Part shown: positions 25,587 through 27,437 of the stretch, piece after piece
Layout of the letters: every line of letters begins with the position of its first letter
Numbering within the stretch: position 1 is the first letter of the stretch
Source of the DNA: Pseudomonadota bacterium
GTDB lineage: Bacteria; Desulfobacterota; Desulfovibrionia; Desulfovibrionales; Desulfovibrionaceae
NCBI GenBank assembly: GCA_023433925.1
Contig: JAEYTO010000010.1
Location: 1-27,437, forward strand
Length of the DNA: 27,437 bases
Reading direction: 5' to 3'
Translations under genes and position numbers: made by a program
Notes under the pieces: generated by a model
What the model was told of the DNA's origin: nothing
The model's database searches: none
Seen by the model: only the letters and a program-made list of their open reading frames with translations

Positions 25587-26009
25587 GTGAACTACGAATC
25601 CTTGGTCATCGAAGTGGAGCGGCGCATGCCAGGCAGGTCCTGGGAAGAGGCCGAGCGGGCTCTCACGGCCGTCATGGCCGTTCTTGCCGAGCGGCTTGAC
25701 CGCGAAGGCCGGCAGGCGCTCGCGGCGCATCTCCCGGACAGGCTCAAGGAGCTTTTCCCGGAGAAGGCAACGCAGGCCGGCTATGGTCTGGACGAATTCC
25801 TGTTCCGCGTGGAGCGGCGAGCCAGGGTGCAGGGCTATGCCCCCAGGGACCTCGTCCTGGTGGTCGCCAAGGTCCTTGGGCTCGCCCTGCCTACGGGCGA
25901 ATTGCCGCGAATCCTGGGCCGTTTCCCCGAGGAATACCGCCAGATTCTCCTAGACAGACGGCCGTCCGAGCGGGTTGCGCGAACCATGAAGCCGCCGGTG
26001 CGGGGCTGA
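25587..26009 (+). CDS. DUF2267 family protein
   Basis: A 140-residue protein with the DUF2267 pattern: a start YESLVIEVERR, then WEEAERALTAVMAVLAERLDREG, AAHLPDRLKELF, and a second helical repeat DEFLFRVERRARV...AVVAKVLGLAL-like segment ending LPRILGRFPEEYRQIL. The family is helical, soluble and of unknown function, often seen near stress genes. The start is GTG at 25587: GGAGGAG sits just before it and homologous sequence begins there; upstream residues in the frame are not conserved. No operon partner is close; the next plus-strand gene lies 203 bases away. Confidence 0.85.
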   Translation: MNYESLVIEVERRMPGRSWEEAERALTAVMAVLAERLDREGRQALAAHLPDRLKELFPEKATQAGYGLDEFLFRVERRARVQGYAPRDLVLVVAKVLGLALPTGELPRILGRFPEEYRQILLDRRPSERVARTMKPPVRG

Positions 26010-26172
26010 GAGCCCGCGCGCATTCGGCCTACCGAATGCCTTCGACGGCCGGAAACACAACGACGCTTTCCAGAAGACCTGAGCAAGGATTTCGGCCGGG
26101 GCATGCAGCAACTCGCCGGAATCTTCCCCGGCACAATCCGGCAGGCCGAAGGCTTGCCCTGGCCCCTGATCG

Positions 26173-26196
26173 TGTGTAGCTAGCCGAGACTACACA
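26173..26196 (+). promoter_or_regulatory. Inverted repeat before VOC gene ribosome site
   Basis: TGTGTAG-N10-CTACACA, 7-bp perfect arms, ending just before the GGAGG ribosome site of the VOC gene. It could be an operator or a leader hairpin limiting ribosome access. A weak TTGCCC/TAGCTA box pair overlaps its left arm. Confidence 0.45.
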
Positions 26197-26212
26197 GCAA
26201 TTGGAGGCAGTC

Positions 26213-26632
26213 ATGGAGCCACGCATCAGCGTCGTCACCCTCGGCGTATCCGACCTGGCCCGCAGCCGGGCCTTTTACGAACGCCTGGGTTTCAAGGCCT
26301 CGACCGTGAGCAACGAGCATACCGCGTTCTTCCAGGCCGGCGGCATGGCCCTGGCGCTTTACTCGCGCAAGGCCCTGGCCGAGGACGCCCATCTGCCCGA
26401 TGAAGGCGGCTTCGGCGGAATCACCCTGGCCCACAACGTGCGCCGCAAGGAAGACGCCGACGCCCTGCTCGCCGAGGCCGAGGCGGCCGGCGGCCGCATC
26501 CTCAAGCCTGCGCGGGACGTGTTCTGGGGCGGCTACTCCGGCTACTTCGCCGACCCCGACGGCCACCCCTGGGAAGTGGCCTGGAACCCGTTCTTCCCCT
26601 TGGACGAGGCAGGCAACCTCATGCTGCCCTAA
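26213..26632 (+). CDS. VOC (glyoxalase/dioxygenase-fold) family protein
   Basis: A 139-residue protein of the vicinal oxygen chelate superfamily. The opening ISVVTLGVSDLARSRAFYERLGF and the closing GGYSGYFADPDGHPWEVAWNP are the two beta-alpha-beta-beta-beta halves of the fold, with a Glu in the last strand as possible metal ligand. Members include glyoxalases, ring-cleavage dioxygenases and antibiotic-resistance binders; substrate cannot be assigned. ATG 26213 has GGAGG seven bases upstream; an in-frame TTG at 26201 overlaps that ribosome site and is rejected. A 10-bp GC hairpin follows the stop. Confidence 0.88.
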   Translation: MEPRISVVTLGVSDLARSRAFYERLGFKASTVSNEHTAFFQAGGMALALYSRKALAEDAHLPDEGGFGGITLAHNVRRKEDADALLAEAEAAGGRILKPARDVFWGGYSGYFADPDGHPWEVAWNPFFPLDEAGNLMLP

Positions 26633-26649
26633 GCCGCTTCCAGGCCCAG

Positions 26650-26683
26650 CCCGGCCGCCGCGAGCCTCCTTCCGGCGGCCGGG
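26650..26683 (+). terminator. GC-rich hairpin after VOC gene
   Basis: A perfect 10-bp stem (26650-26659/26674-26683) with a 14-base loop, 18 bases after the VOC stop. It lacks a T-tract, so intrinsic termination is uncertain. Confidence 0.4.
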
Positions 26684-26776
26684 CGACGGCTCACGCGGCC
26701 GGTCTCGTGCGCCTTGGCCTGCGCGCGGGTTTAGGCTAAGCAGGGAGCGCCACGAACCTCATCCCGAAGGTGCCCC

Positions 26777-27437
26777 ATGCTCCACGGCGGCAATCTGCGC
26801 GAGCTGGCGCGGCTAGCGGACCGCGACCCGGCCGACATCACCGACTTCTCGGCCTCCATGAACCCGCTCGGGCCGCCCCCCTGGCTGCGCACGGTCATCG
26901 CGCGGCACGTGGAGGAGCTCGCCCACTACCCGGACCCGGACTGCGCGGCCCTGGTGGACGCGGCCTGCGCGCGCTACGGCGCACGCCCGGAGGCGGTCGT
27001 GTGCGGCAACGGCACGAGCGACATCCTGGCCGTGCTCCCGCGCGTGGCCGGGCTGCGCCGGGCCGTCATGCCCGTGCCCTCCTACGTCGAGTATGAGCGC
27101 GCCTGCCGCCTGGAGGGTCTGGATGTCGCGCGCGTGGAGCTGTCGGCCCACGACGGCTTCGCCCTGCCCTGGGAGCGTCTCGACGCGCTGCTATCCGGGG
27201 CTCCGGCCCTGGTCTACCTGGGTCAGCCCAACAACCCCACGGGCCGCACGTTCGACCCCGCGCGGTTGCGCGAGCTGGCCGGCCGCCACCCCGAGTCGCT
27301 TTTCGTCGTGGACGAAGCCTTCGCCGATTTCGTGGCCGGCCTGGACCGGCTTGTTCCCGGCGCGCGGCTACCGGAAGCTGGGGAGGGCTTTGCCCTCCCC
27401 AGACCCCACCCACCAAGGGCCACGGGCCCTTGGAACC
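26777..27437 (+). CDS. cobD: CobD-like threonine-phosphate decarboxylase, partial (right edge)
   Basis: 220 codons are visible with no stop before the window end. The first ~200 residues match PLP-dependent class I/II aminotransferases of the CobD/HisC type: HGGN start, DFSASMNPLGPPPW (typical of CobD), VCGNGTSDIL, YLGQPNNPTGR and LFVVDEAFADF. CobD makes aminopropanol phosphate for cobalamin. After VPGAR the frame enters a paired-hairpin repeat and encodes about 20 Pro/Gly-rich residues unlike the family, where the PLP-lysine motif (SLTKFF-like) would be expected soon after. The lysine is not reached here. Either the repeat is an in-frame insertion or the gene is disrupted. ATG 26777 has a weak AAGG ribosome site. 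HisC-type aminotransferase is an alternative. Confidence 0.75.
   Translation, partial: MLHGGNLRELARLADRDPADITDFSASMNPLGPPPWLRTVIARHVEELAHYPDPDCAALVDAACARYGARPEAVVCGNGTSDILAVLPRVAGLRRAVMPVPSYVEYERACRLEGLDVARVELSAHDGFALPWERLDALLSGAPALVYLGQPNNPTGRTFDPARLRELAGRHPESLFVVDEAFADFVAGLDRLVPGARLPEAGEGFALPRPHPPRATGPWN
27378..27433 (-). repeat. Paired-hairpin repeat, copy 4, inside a coding frame
   Basis: Hairpin A (27378-27388/27392-27402, 11 bp perfect, loop TTT), a CCCCACCCA spacer, then hairpin B (27413-27421/27425-27433, 9 bp perfect, loop ACG). Same reverse orientation as copy 3. It starts at about codon 201 of the CobD-like gene and has no stop in that frame. Confidence 0.82.

Overview
The window is GC-rich and carries many CXXCH multihaem and haem-sensor proteins, receiver-TPR proteins, a CIRCE-controlled groESL operon and recurrent paired-hairpin intergenic repeats. 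This combination suggests an anaerobic deltaproteobacterium of the Desulfovibrio type (Desulfovibrionaceae). That is an inference from gene style; no rRNA or tRNA is present to confirm it.

Layout, left to right. (1) 83-3856, minus strand: a two-gene membrane redox operon. It encodes a CydA-like integral membrane protein, then a second CydA-like membrane domain fused to a C-terminal region with eight CXXCH haem c motifs. (2) 4246-6061, plus: a GDSL/SGNH esterase and a low-specificity threonine aldolase, separated by a paired-hairpin repeat. (3) 6099-8639, minus: a hybrid histidine kinase whose sensor domain carries a haem c motif. (4) 8661-9128: a non-coding tract with a run of hairpins. (5) 9129-13059: an rRNA uracil methyltransferase, a small conserved protein, a TPR protein and a receiver-TPR protein whose phospho-acceptor position is Glu. 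(6) 13157-14928: a dual-specificity phosphatase fused to a YkgJ-like cysteine domain, a decayed ADP-ribosylglycohydrolase immediately upstream of it, and a DUF4160/DUF2442 pair. (7) 14993-21861, all minus: a signalling region. In transcription order it holds a PhnD-like lipoprotein binding protein, a histidine kinase with an eight-Cys insert in its HAMP domain, a stand-alone receiver, a PEP-synthase-like phosphotransferase without the usual C-terminal barrel, and a NYN/LabA-like protein. (8) 22148-24120, plus: groES-groEL with promoter, CIRCE operator and terminator. (9) 24293-27437: a glycosyltransferase-like protein, a DUF2267 protein, a VOC/glyoxalase-fold protein and the start of a CobD-like aminotransferase. 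The CobD reading frame runs straight through a copy of the paired-hairpin repeat at the right edge.

The most unusual material is the binding protein / Cys-HAMP kinase / receiver / PEP-synthase-like / NYN array (15-22 kb), the CydA-like octahaem operon (0-4 kb), the phosphatase-YkgJ fusion beside a broken ADP-ribosylglycohydrolase (13-14.4 kb), and four copies of a paired-hairpin repeat, one inside a coding frame. All functional links between genes are inferred from order and motifs only.
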